Positions 20,558-31,928 of a stretch of 64,000 bases of DNA are shown in pieces. This DNA comes from Paguma larvata (taxonomy: Eukaryota; Chordata; Mammalia; Carnivora; Viverridae), in the NCBI GenBank assembly GCA_030068075.1, contig CM057842.1, positions 44,106,659 to 44,170,658 of the forward strand. The letters run 5' to 3'. Positions within the stretch are counted from its first letter, which is position 1. Each line of letters starts with the position of its first letter. The notes beneath the pieces were generated by a model, which saw nothing but the letters and a program-made list of their open reading frames with translations, was not told the DNA's origin and did not search any database. The translations under genes were made by a program, and so were the position numbers.

Positions 20558-21052
20558 TGACAAAGAAGGCAAGAATATGCAATGGGAAAAAGACAGTTTC
20601 TTCAACAAATGATGTTGGGAAAAGTGGAAAGCTACATGAAAAAGAACAAAATTGGGCCACTTTCTTACATCATAAACAAAAATAAACTCAAAATGGATTA
20701 AAAACAATGTGAGACCTGAAACCATAAAAATCCCAGAAGAGAACACAGGTAGTAATTTCTTTAACTCAGCTGTAGCAACATTTTTCTGGATATGTTTCCT
20801 GAAGCAAAGGAAACAAAAGCAAAAATGAAATACAGAGACTTTATCAAAATAAAAGTTTTCTGCACAGCAAAGGAAACAATCAGCAAAACTAAGACAACCT
20901 ACTGAATGGGAGAAGATATTTGCAAATGACATATCCAATAAAGAGTTAGAGTTAGTACCCAAAATACATAAAGAACTTATACAACTCAACAACAAAAACC
21001 CAAATAATCCAATTAAAATGAGCAGAAAACATGAAGAGACATATCTCTGAAG

Positions 21053-21220
21053 ACATACAGATAACCAGGGCATCTCGGTGGCTCAGTAGGCCCATCTGAC
21101 TCTTGGTTTCAGCTCAGTTCATGGTTCGTAAATTTGAGCCCAGCATCAGGCTCTGTGCTGACAATGTGCAGATTGCCTGGGATTTTATCTTCCTCCATCT
21201 CTCTGCTGCTCCCATGCATG

Positions 21221-21252
<32 letters not shown>

Positions 21253-21294
21253 ATAAATAAGTAAAATTTTTTTCAAAATACATACAGATGACCA
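21053..21294 (+). mobile_element. CAN-SINE inside L1
   Basis: Body about 21068-21279 with a long CT tract. Target duplications acatacagataacca (21053-21067) and acatacagatgacca (21280-21294) consist of L1 sequence. Confidence 0.95.
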
Positions 21295-22102
21295 ACAGAC
21301 ACACGAAAAGCTGTTTAACATCACTCACCATCAGGGAAATGCACATTGAAATCACAATAAGATATCACCTCATACCTGTCAGAATGGCTAAAATAAAAAA
21401 CACAAGAAATATGCATTGATGAGTATGTGGAAAGGGAGGAACCCTTATGCACTACTGGTGGGAATGCAGGCTGGTGTAGCCACTGTAGAAAACAGGCAGG
21501 CTCCTCAAAAAATTAAAATTGAATTACCATATGATCTAGTAATTGCACTACTGGATATTTACCCAAAGAATATGAATACACTAATTTGAGAAGATACATG
21601 TATACCTACGTTTATTGCAAAATTATCTACATAACCAAATTAAGGAAGCAATCAAACTATCTATCAATAGATGAATGGATAAAGAAGATGTGGTGTGTAT
21701 ATGTGTGTATATTGTGTATATGTGGCATATTACTCATAAAAAAAGAATGAAATATTGCCACTTGCAACAACATGGATAGATCTACAAGGTATAACACTAA
21801 GTGAAATAAGTTAGTCAGAGAACAACAATACCGTACAATTTCAATCATATGTACAATATAAGAAACAAAACAAATGAACAAAGAAAAAAGAGAAACAAAA
21901 AAACACATTTTGACTATAGAGAACGAATTGGATGCTTACCAGAAGGGAGATTGGCAAGGGAACTGGTGAAAGAGATGAACAGGATTAAGAGGATACTTAT
22001 CGTAATAAGCACTGATTAACATATAGAATTGTTGAATCACTGCATTGTACACATGAAACTAATATAACACTGTATGCTAATTATATTGGAATTTAAATTT
22101 AA

Positions 22103-22321
22103 AAATTAAATAATAAGCGGCACCTGGGTGGTTCAGTGAGTTAAGTGTCTCACTCTTGATTTGGGCTGAGGTCATGATCTCAGAGTTCATGAATTTGTGC
22201 TGACAGTGCAGAGTCCGCTTGTGATTCTCTCTCCCTCTCTGCCCCTCCCTGACTCGTGCTCTCTCTCTCTCAAAATAAACAAAACTTAAAAAAATAAAAT
22301 AAAATATAAATTAAATAATAA
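22103..22321 (+). mobile_element. CAN-SINE in the L1 3' tail
   Basis: Body 22117-22307, head gcggcacctgggtggttcag. Perfect 14-bp duplication aaattaaataataa at 22103-22116 and 22308-22321, within the A-rich L1 tail. Confidence 0.95.
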
Positions 22322-22339
22322 AATAAAATACTAGCTGAT

Positions 22340-23311
22340 CTTGTTCAGTGGCTAAGAAACTCTGTTAATGAAGGTAGGAAAAGAATATAACGAATATAAT
22401 AGCACTACAGTGGTTTTTCTCAAATTGAAAATCTTCCAGCAGTAAGAGCAAAAGACACAGATTCACCATGTTTAACAGAAGGGTCTGCCTTTAGAAAACA
22501 AATGACAGGATTTTTCAGAGCCACCAGTGGCTGCTGACCCAGTTTGATACAGTACAGGTGAAATGCCAGAACCAGTCACCCAGGTTGTGATCAAATGTAG
22601 CTACTTAGGAACAATTCAAAATGCAGACACATGACTTCTTGAACTCCTGGGTCAAGTTCCAACCACAGAAATTACAAGCTGGCTTTGTCACAAATAAAAT
22701 TTCTTCCACAAAATGGTTATTTTTTTTTGTACTTAAATGAAACATTTTAAGAAGTCTCAAAAAAGTTGGTGGGTTTTTTTCGTTCCTTAGAACACTACTG
22801 AAGAATTTATTAATAGACTTATAAAATGAGGGCAGTAGAATGTCAGCTTTGATAAAAATATTAATTAAAAGAAAATTGATTATTGGCATTTCTGCAAGTG
22901 GAAGCTAGTGGATCAAACATAAACCCAAAGGAAGAGCAAAAGTCAACGTGATATTTTACATGCCAGAAAGTGGGTTAAAAGCTAAGATATATGAAGTTGC
23001 AGACCTATCGACTTTTATGCTTAGAGAAAATCTAAAATAGAACATCTAAATTTAAGTGGCAAGAAATTTGTAGAAAAACATATTAGGTAGCAATCAGCAT
23101 GACTTAATACAGAACAGAGCAATGTACACTGTCTTCTTTGACAAAGTGGCAGATCACATAGATAAAGGAAACAAGGATACGTAATCAGCTGTAGCTTTAG
23201 CAATTTTTAAAACGTTACCATGAAATACATAGTACCTTATAAGAAGAATTCGAGATTATAAATGAGGTGGCTGGAAGATTATCCCCAAACTAGTTAACTT
23301 CACACCAGAAT
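22340..23311. other. Unassigned sequence
   Basis: About 1 kb without a family I can name. Around 23090-23200 there is a faint resemblance to ancient CR1/L3-type LINE sequence ('ttctttgacaaagtggcaga'), too weak to call. Confidence 0.3.
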
Positions 23312-23541
23312 AAATTACAGTATTATTTTATGTTTTAAAATTTGTTTATTATCTATTTTGAGAGAGTGCACAAGGGAGGGGCAGAGAAAGAGGGGAAGAG
23401 AGAGAATTCCAAGTAGGCTCTGCACTCTTCCAGAGCAGAGTCCAATGTGGGGATTGAACTCATGAACCACACGATCATCACCTGAGTTGGAGTCAGATGC
23501 TTAACTGACGGAGTCACCCAGGCATCCCAAATTACGGTATT
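23312..23541 (-). mobile_element. CAN-SINE (felid type)
   Basis: Antisense body about 23325-23528: 'gggaggggcagagaaagag', 'ggattgaactcatgaaccac', 'ggagtcacccaggcatccc'. Duplications aaattacagtatt (23312-23324) and aaattacggtatt (23529-23541). Confidence 0.94.
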
Positions 23542-23890
23542 TAAAGACAGAAATATACAAAATAAAATAATTTTAAAACTAATTGAATATTTATTAAAGC
23601 TTTAAAAAAGAAATTAGAAGCAATTTGAAAAAAAAAAAACAGAAAGAAAAAAAGAAGGAAGTTATATTACCTTCAAATGAACTTACTACTGAATATAAAA
23701 AACATAACCAAAATAAAGACAAATGACTGAATGGAGAAAAACATTGGCAAATAATATAACAGACACCATATTCCCATTTTTAGTATACAGCAAGGTCACT
23801 AACATACCAGCAGGAAAGTGGGTAAAGAATGATAAAGACAACAAAAGAATTAAGGCCTGGTTTCTAATGAGGTCTTGTTTGAGTCACAGC
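23542..23890 (+). repeat. Possible old L1 fragment with A-rich runs
   Basis: 'gacaaatgactgaatggaga' and 'acattggcaaataatataac' resemble a conserved stretch of L1 ORF2. An A/G-rich run lies at 23625-23660. Confidence 0.35.
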
Positions 23891-24360
23891 TTTGATCCCT
23901 ATGTATATTTGTCACCTAGGGTCACATAACAAATTACTTCAAAACTTAGTAGCCTAAAACACCAAACATTTTTTATCTTCCTTTCCAAGAATGAGGAATT
24001 TAAAAGTAGCCTAATTGGCTGGGCAGCAGGCATCTGAAGACTTGACTGGGGTTGAAGGATCCATTTCCAAGATAATTTACACACATGGATATTGGCAAGC
24101 AGCCTCAGTCCCACCACATTAATCTCTCCATAGGCTGCCTGAGTAGTGTCACAACATGGTAGCTGATTTTCCCAGAGTGAATGATCCAAGAAACAACAAG
24201 AAGGAAGTCCTATGTATTTTATGACCTAGCCTCAGATGTCACACTCTGTCATTTCTACTACATCCTACTGGTTACATGGGTCAACCCTACCCAACGTAGG
24301 AAAGGACTAAATTAGGGATTGAATGTCATAAGACCACTGATTAATAATAGAAAATGTAAA
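23891..24360 (-). mobile_element. MLT1-like MaLR LTR, antisense
   Basis: Ordered matches to an antisense MLT1F/H-type LTR: 'aacaaattacttcaaaactt', 'cttgactggggttgaaggat', 'ctccataggctgcctgagta', 'ttttatgacctagcctcag', 'tactggttacatgggtcaac'. The 96-codon minus-strand frame reads the LTR and is not a gene. Confidence 0.75.
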
Positions 24361-24361
24361 T

Positions 24362-24440
24362 CTTTCTTTCATTCACTAAATATATATTGAGCATATACTA
24401 TCCAGAGTGCTAAATGCAACTCTGATAAAAACCAGTTCAA
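24362..24440 (-). repeat. L2 LINE 3'-end fragment
   Basis: 'tttcattcactaaatatata' and 'tactatccagagtgctaaat' follow antisense L2. A poly(A) stretch follows at about 24462. Confidence 0.5.
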
Positions 24441-24849
24441 AACAGTAAACTTCACATTCACAAAAAAAAAAAAACCCTGGAATTAGTAGTATATTCAAAA
24501 TTGAGAAAAGTAAGAAATGAGGTTTCCGAGAAGCCTAAATTCTGTCGGCCACTGCACCAAAGGGATGCTCAGAACTCTACTCAATGGCCAGAGTCCATCA
24601 ATATCAAGATACTTCTGCCTGACACCAGACTTGTCCCAAGCAAATTTGTCAACACAAATTTCCAAACAGAAACCAATAGCTTTCTAGCTAAGACCAATAT
24701 AATTATCAACCAACATTTAAAAGGTCTAGATTTGAACCTACATTGTTTCAAATCCAACTTATAACCCTTCTTGGAGGTTTAAAACTTCATCCTCTGTACC
24801 AAAACTGACAGTTTTTGTTAAGCAATCCTACACCAGACATTTTACTTTG
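24441..24849. other. Unassigned sequence
   Basis: An 87-codon plus-strand frame (24501-24764) has no recognisable domain. No repeat family assigned. Confidence 0.35.
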
Positions 24850-24975
24850 TCTACTGGGCAATCAACAAGTATCTATGGAGTATCTGTTAGGTGTCAGGCA
24901 TTATACTGGTTTTGAGGAAACATACATTGTCTTCATGAGAGAAATAGGCACTAAGCAAACAAATGAGCTACATAA
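24850..24975 (-). repeat. L2 LINE 3'-end fragment
   Basis: 'atctgttaggtgtcaggcat' and 'cttcatgagagaaataggca' fit antisense L2. Confidence 0.55.
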
Positions 24976-25248
24976 TATAACTTGTTAGGGTCTACGAATG
25001 AGGACTTTGTTTCCAGTGCACCAAATCTGGATTATTCTTCTCAGGATCTTGCAAAGTCTGATCATACTCAGGAAGATTAACAAATACAGAACACTATCGA
25101 GAATGCATAAACATTTTTCATTCTGTGAAGAACATTCTCAGTTAAAGAATGTTTTGCTTAAAATTCTTTTTGCCCCTTAAATATTCCAAGAGATTCTGCC
25201 TTCTAAGGTTCCAGATCTGCTAATACTGTAATCAATAATGATTATTAT

Positions 25249-25690
25249 TGGGGCACTTGGGTGGCACAGATAAGCGACTAACTTATTTTTTTTTAATTTT
25301 TTAATGTTTATTTATTTTTGAGAGAGAGAGATGGAGACAGAGATGAGCAGGGGAGGGGCAGAGAAAGATGGAGACACAGAATCTGAAGCAGGCTCCAGGC
25401 TCTGAGCTGTCAGCATGGAGCCTGACATGGGATTCAAACTTACAATCCCTGAGATCATGACCTGAGCTGAAGTTGGAAGTTCAACCACTGAGTCACCCAG
25501 GTGCCCTAAGTGACCAATCCTTGATTTCACCTCAGGTCATGATCTCATGGTTCATGAGTTTGAGCCTCCCATCAGACTTTGTGCAGACAGTGCAGAGTCT
25601 GGTTTGGATTCTCTCTTTCACTCTCTCCTGCTCCTCCCCTGCTCTCTCTCTCTCTCTCTCTCAAAAATTAAATAAACTTTAAAAATGATT
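25249..25690 (+). mobile_element. CAN-SINE split by a second, opposite CAN-SINE
   Basis: The head ggggcacttgggtggcacag is at 25249-25280. The rest resumes at about 25507 (gaccaatccttgatttcacc) and runs through a CT tract to an A-rich tail near 25685. The interruption is the minus-strand SINE at 25282-25506. Confidence 0.93.
25271..25520 (-). mobile_element. CAN-SINE (felid type) inserted in another SINE
   Basis: Body 25285-25506: T-rich tail complement, 'tttatttatttttgagagag', 'gacacagaatctgaagcagg', ending 'gagtcacccaggtgccc'. Flanking near-duplicates are taagcgactaa (25271-25281) and taagtgaccaa (25507-25517). Confidence 0.93.
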
Positions 25691-25829
25691 ACTATTATAC
25701 AGTATGAACAGATCAGGATACAAGTTTTCATTAATATTATTTCTTTAAAATATAACCTGATGGCTTGTTACGTTACACTATTATTTTGTACTAATAACAG
25801 CTTATTAAGTATTATGAAAATGCTTGGGA

Positions 25830-26290
25830 AGAGCTGGACCTACAAGAAGATGGTTTGGCTGAATCAGGGAGCAAAGAGGAGAATAATCCTTTAAAATGAG
25901 GTAACAGAGGGGCGCCTGGGTGGCTCAGTCTGCTGTGCATCTGACTCTTGATTTTGGCCATGGTCTTATGGTTCGTGAAATCAAGTCCCATGTCCGGCTC
26001 TGTGCTGACTGTGCAGAGCCTGTTTGGGATTCTGTCTCTCTGCCCCCCCCCATGTTTTCTCTCTTGTAACACTCTCTCTCTCTCTCTCTAAATGAATAAA
26101 TAAATAAACTTTTTTTGTTTTCTTTTTGTTAAATGAGGCAACAGAGCTAAGAGGAAAGGGCCAAACTGAACAGAGGCTTAAGGCCTTTGATCTGGAATTT
26201 GGATTTTATGCTCATGTAGGGAAACCACAAAAGATTCTCAACAGATAAATGCCAAGGTCAGATTTAAATTTCAAGTTCGTGTCATACCAC
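25830..26290 (-). repeat. L2 LINE fragment split by a SINE
   Basis: Antisense L2 body is seen right of the SINE ('aagaggaaagggccaaactg', 'tctggaatttggattttatg', 'gataaatgccaaggtcagat') and probably left of it ('gggagcaaagaggagaataa'). Confidence 0.5.
25894..26146 (+). mobile_element. CAN-SINE (felid type)
   Basis: Body 25910-26130, head ggggcgcctgggtggctcag. Duplications aaatgaggtaacagag (25894-25909) and aaatgaggcaacagag (26131-26146). The minus-strand 86-codon frame is its antisense reading. Confidence 0.96.
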
Positions 26291-27824
26291 ATTAGATCCA
26301 TGTATTTGTGTGATAGCTGCTAAGAAGTGAGGAAGGCAGTCAGGGCCAAGGAACCAGGCAGCCTGACTTAACTCATAGAGGGATCAGACCCTTGGCCTTA
26401 CCTTCATTAGAACAGTGCCATTTGTACTTGGGCATGAAATAAATGCAGCTCTTGCTACTGATGTTTAGTCTGTCCTCATTTACTACAAGTGAAAGGTCTT
26501 CTCTTCATGACTCATCCACAAATCCTGCTGATCCTCCTAATTAAAAAGTTTTGAAACAACTTGATATACATTGGTTATTATGAGCCCAAACACACCAGGC
26601 ATAAATCCTTTCCTGCCACCCATGAGCGTGCCAGTACTTCACTGCTGCAGCTTTCATCATCATAAGGGAGATTCTTCAATATAATTTTCATGACACCATC
26701 TGCCCTGTTCTTTTCTCAACTTTTTTTTGGTGAGGTGACTGCTCAGTGATTATGAATATCATGTCTGCCATCTTGTAAAAATAAAGCCTTAACAAAGACT
26801 CAAGAGAAAAAAAGAGTCATAAAGCTTATCAACTGAAGATATGGACCACAGATTTAGGAATGTACTGTGGGTTAGTCTTTTTTACACCAAGATCAATCAT
26901 GCTGCTAAAAAGGGAGTAAACTGCATTTGTGGTCATCTTAGTTTTCAGCAGACGGACTACCTCATTCTTGCATCCGTTTTAAGCATTGTACCTTTTCATT
27001 GGTATAACTGGTTACACATTGTGAACTCTTAAAGGGGGAAAGGGCAATTCTGAAAATTAAACTGTCTCACCATTCACCTTAAAACTATCTATCTAAGGCC
27101 TCTGGTGTTCACTCTCCTCTGAGATAACTTCTCTAATTAATCCAAACACATGTTTAATCACATTATGTGACATTATATACGGCTTCTGGCACAAAGCCAC
27201 TAGCAAACACACACTTATCTTATTTTTTTTCTTCCTTTTCTCCTATTCCAGACCCCCAAAAGCCCAAATGGACAAGGAATTGAGTGCAAGGAATTTATTG
27301 TGGAGATACTTCCAGAAAGCAGCAGTTAGGGAATGGAGAGAGTGAGACAAAGAAGTATGAAGTAACAGGGGCAGGTGTTGGTAAACACAGTGGACAACTG
27401 ATGTTCAGCGAAGTCGGGGATTCACCCTCAAGAGACCATGTAGAAAGCACCTAAGAACGTTCTCTGAAGAACATGGGCAGAGGCATCTATTCTACTTTTC
27501 ACTGGGTGAGGTTTGCTCCTAGAGGCATTAACTCCCCCACAATTCTGTACTGCCCAAAATAAGAGAGTTTCAGAGTCTTCAGAAAAATCCTTGAGGAAGA
27601 AGAATAGAGAGAAGCAGAAGGTCATTAGGCTGAGATGAATTACCAGAATTTAGTGGAAGGTCAAGGGAATGTGGTACAGGACATAAACAGTGTCTACTAC
27701 AGCACAGAGGTGATGTCACCAGTGATAACAATGAGGTATGAATAGTCATTTCTCATAGCTCATAGTTAGTGTTAGAGAGAGACTGACTGACCATCTGGCT
27801 GCGTCTACAAATTGTCCAGTGAAT
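26291..27824. other. Unassigned sequence
   Basis: About 1.5 kb with no family or gene I recognise. About 27285-27600 has the look of an old LTR fragment ('gcaaggaatttattgtggag'), but I cannot name it. Frames of 63-65 codons have no domain. Confidence 0.3.
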
Positions 27825-27990
27825 ATGAAACAAGCACATACTGAGCACCAGCTAAATGGTATGGGGCAATACCGTTGTAAAAGACAAGGTGCCCAGCTCT
27901 CAAGGAGTTCACAGTCTGGTAGGGATTATCAATAATCACAAACAAACTAATATGTAAACTGCTGGTTGTGACTATAAAGACAGAAAAAAC
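27825..27990 (-). repeat. L2 LINE 3'-end fragment
   Basis: 'catactgagcaccagctaaa', 'aaaagacaaggtgcccagct', 'ctcaaggagttcacagtctg' in L2 antisense order. Confidence 0.65.
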
Positions 27991-27999
27991 TAAAGTATA

Positions 28000-28370
28000 A
28001 TTAAGTGGTTAAGAGATTCTCCCTGGTGTCATATAGACATAGATTTGCAAAAAGCCAAGATCTGCTCTGTAACTATGGACAAAGTCCTTACTCTCTTCGA
28101 GGCATAATTTCTTCATATAAAAGAAAAGGAAAGAGAAAGAAAGAAAGGAAGGAAGGAAGGAAGGAAGGAAGGAAGGAAGGAAGGAAGGAAGGAAGGAAGG
28201 AAGGAAGGAAAGAAGGAAGGAAGGAAAGAAGGAAGGAAGGAAGGAAGGAAGGAAGGAAGGAAGGAAGGAAGGAAGGGGGGAAATTAAGGGAAAAAGAATG
28301 GCATCTGCTTAATGGGATAACTGTGAGAATTTAATGTATGTAAATTACTAATCACTGCTTTACATGAGTA
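28000..28370 (+). repeat. MIR SINE split by a GGAA microsatellite
   Basis: MIR sense core left of the microsatellite ('gatctgctctgtaactatgg', 'caaagtccttactctcttcg', 'tttcttcatataaaa') and MIR 3' half right of it ('gggataactgtgagaattta'). The 109-codon frame with Lys-Glu-Gly-Arg repeats is only the microsatellite translated. Confidence 0.7.
28123..28278. repeat. (GGAA)n microsatellite
   Basis: About 30 or more GGAA units in near-uninterrupted runs from 28143 to 28278, preceded by a purine-rich AAAGAAAGG lead-in. Each GGAA is an ETS-factor core. Confidence 0.97.
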
Positions 28371-28614
28371 TCTGGTAAATTTTCATTATTTTTGTGAAAG
28401 TTAAGTAGAAATTTAATAGTAAAATATGATGTAGGGAAAAGAAGGGTCTCATCTCCAAGTCACCTCCTTTCTCTGTCTTAAATACAGATTTTCTACAGCT
28501 CCTGTTCTAGTGCCGTTTTACCTCTTTTAGAAGCTATATTAACTAAGGAACTACTTTTATTAAAATAAGAAGGCAGGCATTTAAAGGTGCAGATATACGG
28601 TACAAAATACCTGG

Positions 28615-28815
28615 CCACTGGGGCAATAATCACCTAATTTCAAACCCATACATCTTGGCACTTCATGACTTGGGTAAATTTCTGAAGTACTCTGCCATTT
28701 GGCTTTCTTACCTATAAAATAGGGACAATATTATTAGCTCATAAGGCCACTAAGAACAAGTGAGAGTATCTCTAAAGGGTCCCCAACACATATTAGACTC
28801 TCAAAAGTGCTGATT
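28615..28815 (+). repeat. MIR SINE
   Basis: 'ttcatgacttgggtaaattt', 'tttcttacctataaaatagg', 'aatattattagctcataagg' in MIR sense order. Confidence 0.65.
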
Positions 28816-28824
28816 AATACTATT

Positions 28825-28935
28825 CACTATTCATTCAATGGGCACTTATAAGGCACAGTAATAGGTTTGGGGCAATAAAAAGAAAAAAGCATGAATAAAA
28901 TACGGTCTTAACAGAAAGATGAAAGAACACTGAAT
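28825..28935 (-). repeat. L2 LINE 3'-end fragment
   Basis: 'attcattcaatgggcactta' and 'caataaaaagaaaaaagcat' are antisense L2-like. Confidence 0.5.
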
Positions 28936-29083
28936 GTTGTTAATACTACTTATACAAATCTGGCCTTTTAATGGGCCCCAAATTAGTAAATTACCCGAAT
29001 GTTATCCTAATACTAAAAAAATGGAGGGAATAAAAGAACGAAGGAAATAAGGGAGGGAAGGAAGGAACTAAGCTAGTTAGCTC

Positions 29084-29337
29084 TAAAACAGGGTTCTGGG
29101 AGGGACGCCTAGGTGGCTCAGTCAGTTAAATGTCCAACTCCTGATTTTGGCTCAGGTCATGATCTCACGGTTTGTGAGATTAAGCCCTGCCTCAGGCTCT
29201 GTGGTAACAGAGCGGAGCCTACTTGGGAATCTCTCTCCCTTTCTCTCTGCCCCTCCCGAGCTTGTTCTCTCTTTCTCTGTCTCTGTCTCTCTCAAAAAAT
29301 AAATAAACATAAAAAACAAAATAAAACAAGATTTCTA
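29084..29337 (+). mobile_element. CAN-SINE (felid type)
   Basis: Body about 29102-29320, head gggacgcctaggtggctcag. Imperfect flanking duplications start taaaaca (29084) and taaaaca (29322), each followed by gggttctgg- or agatttctag-like sequence. The 114-codon frame at 29113-29457 is a SINE reading. Confidence 0.94.
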
Positions 29338-29814
29338 GAAATGCAAGATAATGAGAGCTATCTAAATTCATATCCTTTCTGTGGGCAATCAGAACAAGTC
29401 TGCAACATGAGCCAAACTCAGAAAAGTTTTCTCTACCACAGGGCTAAGAATATATAAACCTAATCCTACTCACCCTGTTCTTGGAACACATAATAATATT
29501 GCTGTTTCCCAATCTTTTAATCCAGATGAAACCAGGATTAAAAGTTCATCAGTGACAGTCAGCAAGGGAAATGATGTCATAAGCTTGGGTAGAGGAGAAA
29601 AAAAGAAGAGGGAGATCATGGGGATTTCTCTACCAGCTGAGGTGCACATAAGGCCTCACCTCTTCCCTAAGTCAATGCCTTGTGGAATAGAGGTTCTCCA
29701 AAGGGGGATCTAAGACAACCTCCCAATTTTACTGCACCTCAAGAATGAATCTCAGGATGAGGATGGTCTTCACAGGTCTGTACCCCTCCTTGCCTCAATA
29801 ACATTCCTTCCTAA
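29338..29814. other. Unassigned sequence
   Basis: No gene or family recognised. Confidence 0.35.
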
Positions 29815-30015
29815 CATATGCAGAACACTTCATAGTTCACAAGCCACTTCAATGTCACTGTCTCACTCAATTCTCAAAAAACCTCTGTGTAATACGAGGC
29901 TTTTCCCTTCCATTTCATAGATGAACATGCTGACACACAGAAAGCTTCAGCAACCTGTTTGAGGTCTTATATCAAGACGCAGAAGAGTTCATATGGAAAC
30001 CCACATCTTCCGGTT
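29815..30015 (-). repeat. MIR SINE
   Basis: 'cagaacacttcatagttcac', 'tctcactcaattctcaaaaa', 'ccatttcatagatgaacatg' and 'agcaacctgtttgaggtctt' in MIR antisense order. Confidence 0.7.
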
Positions 30016-30992
30016 CCATTTCCAGGTCCTTTCTCACACTTGCATGCGACCTCTGAGGGCAGGTAAGGTGGAATCAGTGGAATTGAGCAGCCATTACGAC
30101 AGGAAGCAATTTGTTCTCAGAGACCTTGAGGGATCTCCCTCAAATCAGAATTCTTAACTAAAGAACTGGTGATTCCAAATCTGTGCCATTGCTCCAGGCA
30201 ATCAGATGTGAAATCCTTTATGAACACGGAGTCTACTCTATGAAGAGCACCATTAGATTCAAGACAGTAAAATTCATTTGAAACTAATTGGTGACTAATG
30301 AAGTTGCTAAGCTTTATGAGCCTTGTGCTAACACTAATACAGAGGTACAGTGTCAACAATAAAATTGTAACCACTGACAAAACTAGCTTTCTGTGGAGAA
30401 AAGGCAGGCCTTTTTCCTTGGTCTAGAGGCAAAAACAGCATTAGACAACTTCGAGAGTGACAAAGCAAAATCACTTTTTCTTGCATGGTGTTTAAATAGT
30501 AAATAGAAACAGCTTTACCCTTAGAAATAACTGAGTATTTGATAATGGGACAAGGGAAAAATGTCTAATTCTCAAGTTAAATTGCAAGCATTACAAGAAT
30601 GGTGTATGTATATAATAAAATATCCTCAAAGGATGGCCAGAGAAAAGAGAAAAATACAGAGCCCTTTTACACGCAAGCTTGTACATGCAGTTTGCTACCA
30701 CAGCTCAGTTCCAGAGAAAATGTGATTTTAAGTAGAAAAGGACTAAGCCCTCTAGTGGACCCATCAAAAGGTGTTATCCTCCTGTGTACTTTCCAAATAG
30801 CTGAATGGATCAATCCATTGAGTGTTTAGGAAAACCTACTGCAAAACAATTATTTAGTTATTGCTTGTCTGTTGTTGAATTGTTCTTCTTAATTGTATTG
30901 ACTAAAAGAAATAAGTGTGTCTGGAGGTCCGTCCTAGACAGTGTCAGCAAGCCCTGGCATCCCCACTGAGAAGGACCTTATCTTCACACTGA
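30016..30992. other. Unassigned sequence
   Basis: About 1 kb with no gene or family recognised. Short frames (76-87 codons) are not supported by any domain. Confidence 0.35.
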
Positions 30993-31928
30993 CTCTAGAG
31001 CTTCACAGTCCAACATAATCTCAAGTCACACATAGCCAATGGACACAAAAATGTGGCTGGTCCAACTGACATATTCAAAATATGTAACTTACACCCCTAA
31101 TTTTGAAGACTTAGCAGGAAAATAACGTAAGATATCTCATTAACAATTTCTATATTAATTACATATAAAGTGATAACATTTTGGATACTCTGGATTAATT
31201 AAAATATTAGATTCTTAGACATATTTTAAAAATTAATTTCACCTGTTTATATTTTTAATTTTTTTCCTTCCAAGTTTTTATTTAAAATTCAGGTTAGCTA
31301 ACATATAGTGTAGTGTTGATTTAAGGAGAAGAACTTAGTAATTCATGACTTACATATGACACCCAGTCCTCATCTTAAGTGCCCTCCTTAATGCCCATCA
31401 CCCGTTTACCATCCTCCCCACCCACTTCCCCTCTAGCAACCCTGTTTGTTCTCTGTACTGAAGTCTCTTATGTTTTGCCTCCTTCTCTGTTTTTATCTTA
31501 TTTTTCTTTCCCTTTCCCTTTGTTCACCTGTTTTGTTTCTTAAATTCCACATATGAGGGAAATCATATGGTATTTGTCTTTCTCTGACTTATTTCACTCA
31601 GCAAATACACTCTAGTTCCATCCATGTTGTTGCGAATGGCAAGATTCCATTCTTTTTGATCACTGAATAATATTCCATCATATATATAAACCACGTCTTC
31701 TTTATTCATTCATCAGCTGATGTACATTGGGCTCTTTCCATAATTTGGCTATTGCTGATAGCACTGGTATAAACATTGGGGTGCATGTTCTCCTTCAAAG
31801 CAGCATTTTTGTATCCTTTGGATAAATACCTACTAGTTCAATTCCTGGGTCATAATGAAGTTCTATTTTTGATTTTTTGAGGAACCTCCACACTGTTTTC
31901 CAGAGTGGCTGCCCAGTTCACATTCCCA

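Larger units (their letters stand above)
20176..22339 (+). mobile_element. 5'-truncated carnivore L1 (ORF2 3' part and 3' UTR) with nested insertions
   Basis: Sense L1 ORF2 3' coding sequence begins at about 20401 ('caagatatactacaaaactg', 'acaaaattgggccactttct') and runs through the end of ORF2 to 3' UTR sequence ending at 22116. It is flanked by a perfect 15-bp target duplication, aaaatactagctgat, at 20176-20190 and 22325-22339. It carries three sense CAN-SINEs (20193, 21068, 22117) and a poly(T)-only insertion at 20518-20557, so only about 1.5 kb is L1. Frameshifts and stops leave no long sense frame. The 175-codon minus-strand frame at 20546-21073 is antisense to ORF2 and is not a gene. 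Confidence 0.92.

Noticed and set aside
20546..21073. Longest open frame in the window (175 codons, minus strand, hydrophobic)
   Set aside because: It is exactly antisense to L1 ORF2 coding sequence; its hydrophobic look comes from reversing an A-rich gene.
23090..23260. Ancient CR1/L3-type LINE fragment
   Set aside because: Only one short stretch resembles the conserved reverse-transcriptase region; below what I can support by eye.
28005..28334. 109-codon basic Lys/Glu/Gly/Arg-repeat protein
   Set aside because: Translation of the GGAA microsatellite inside a MIR.
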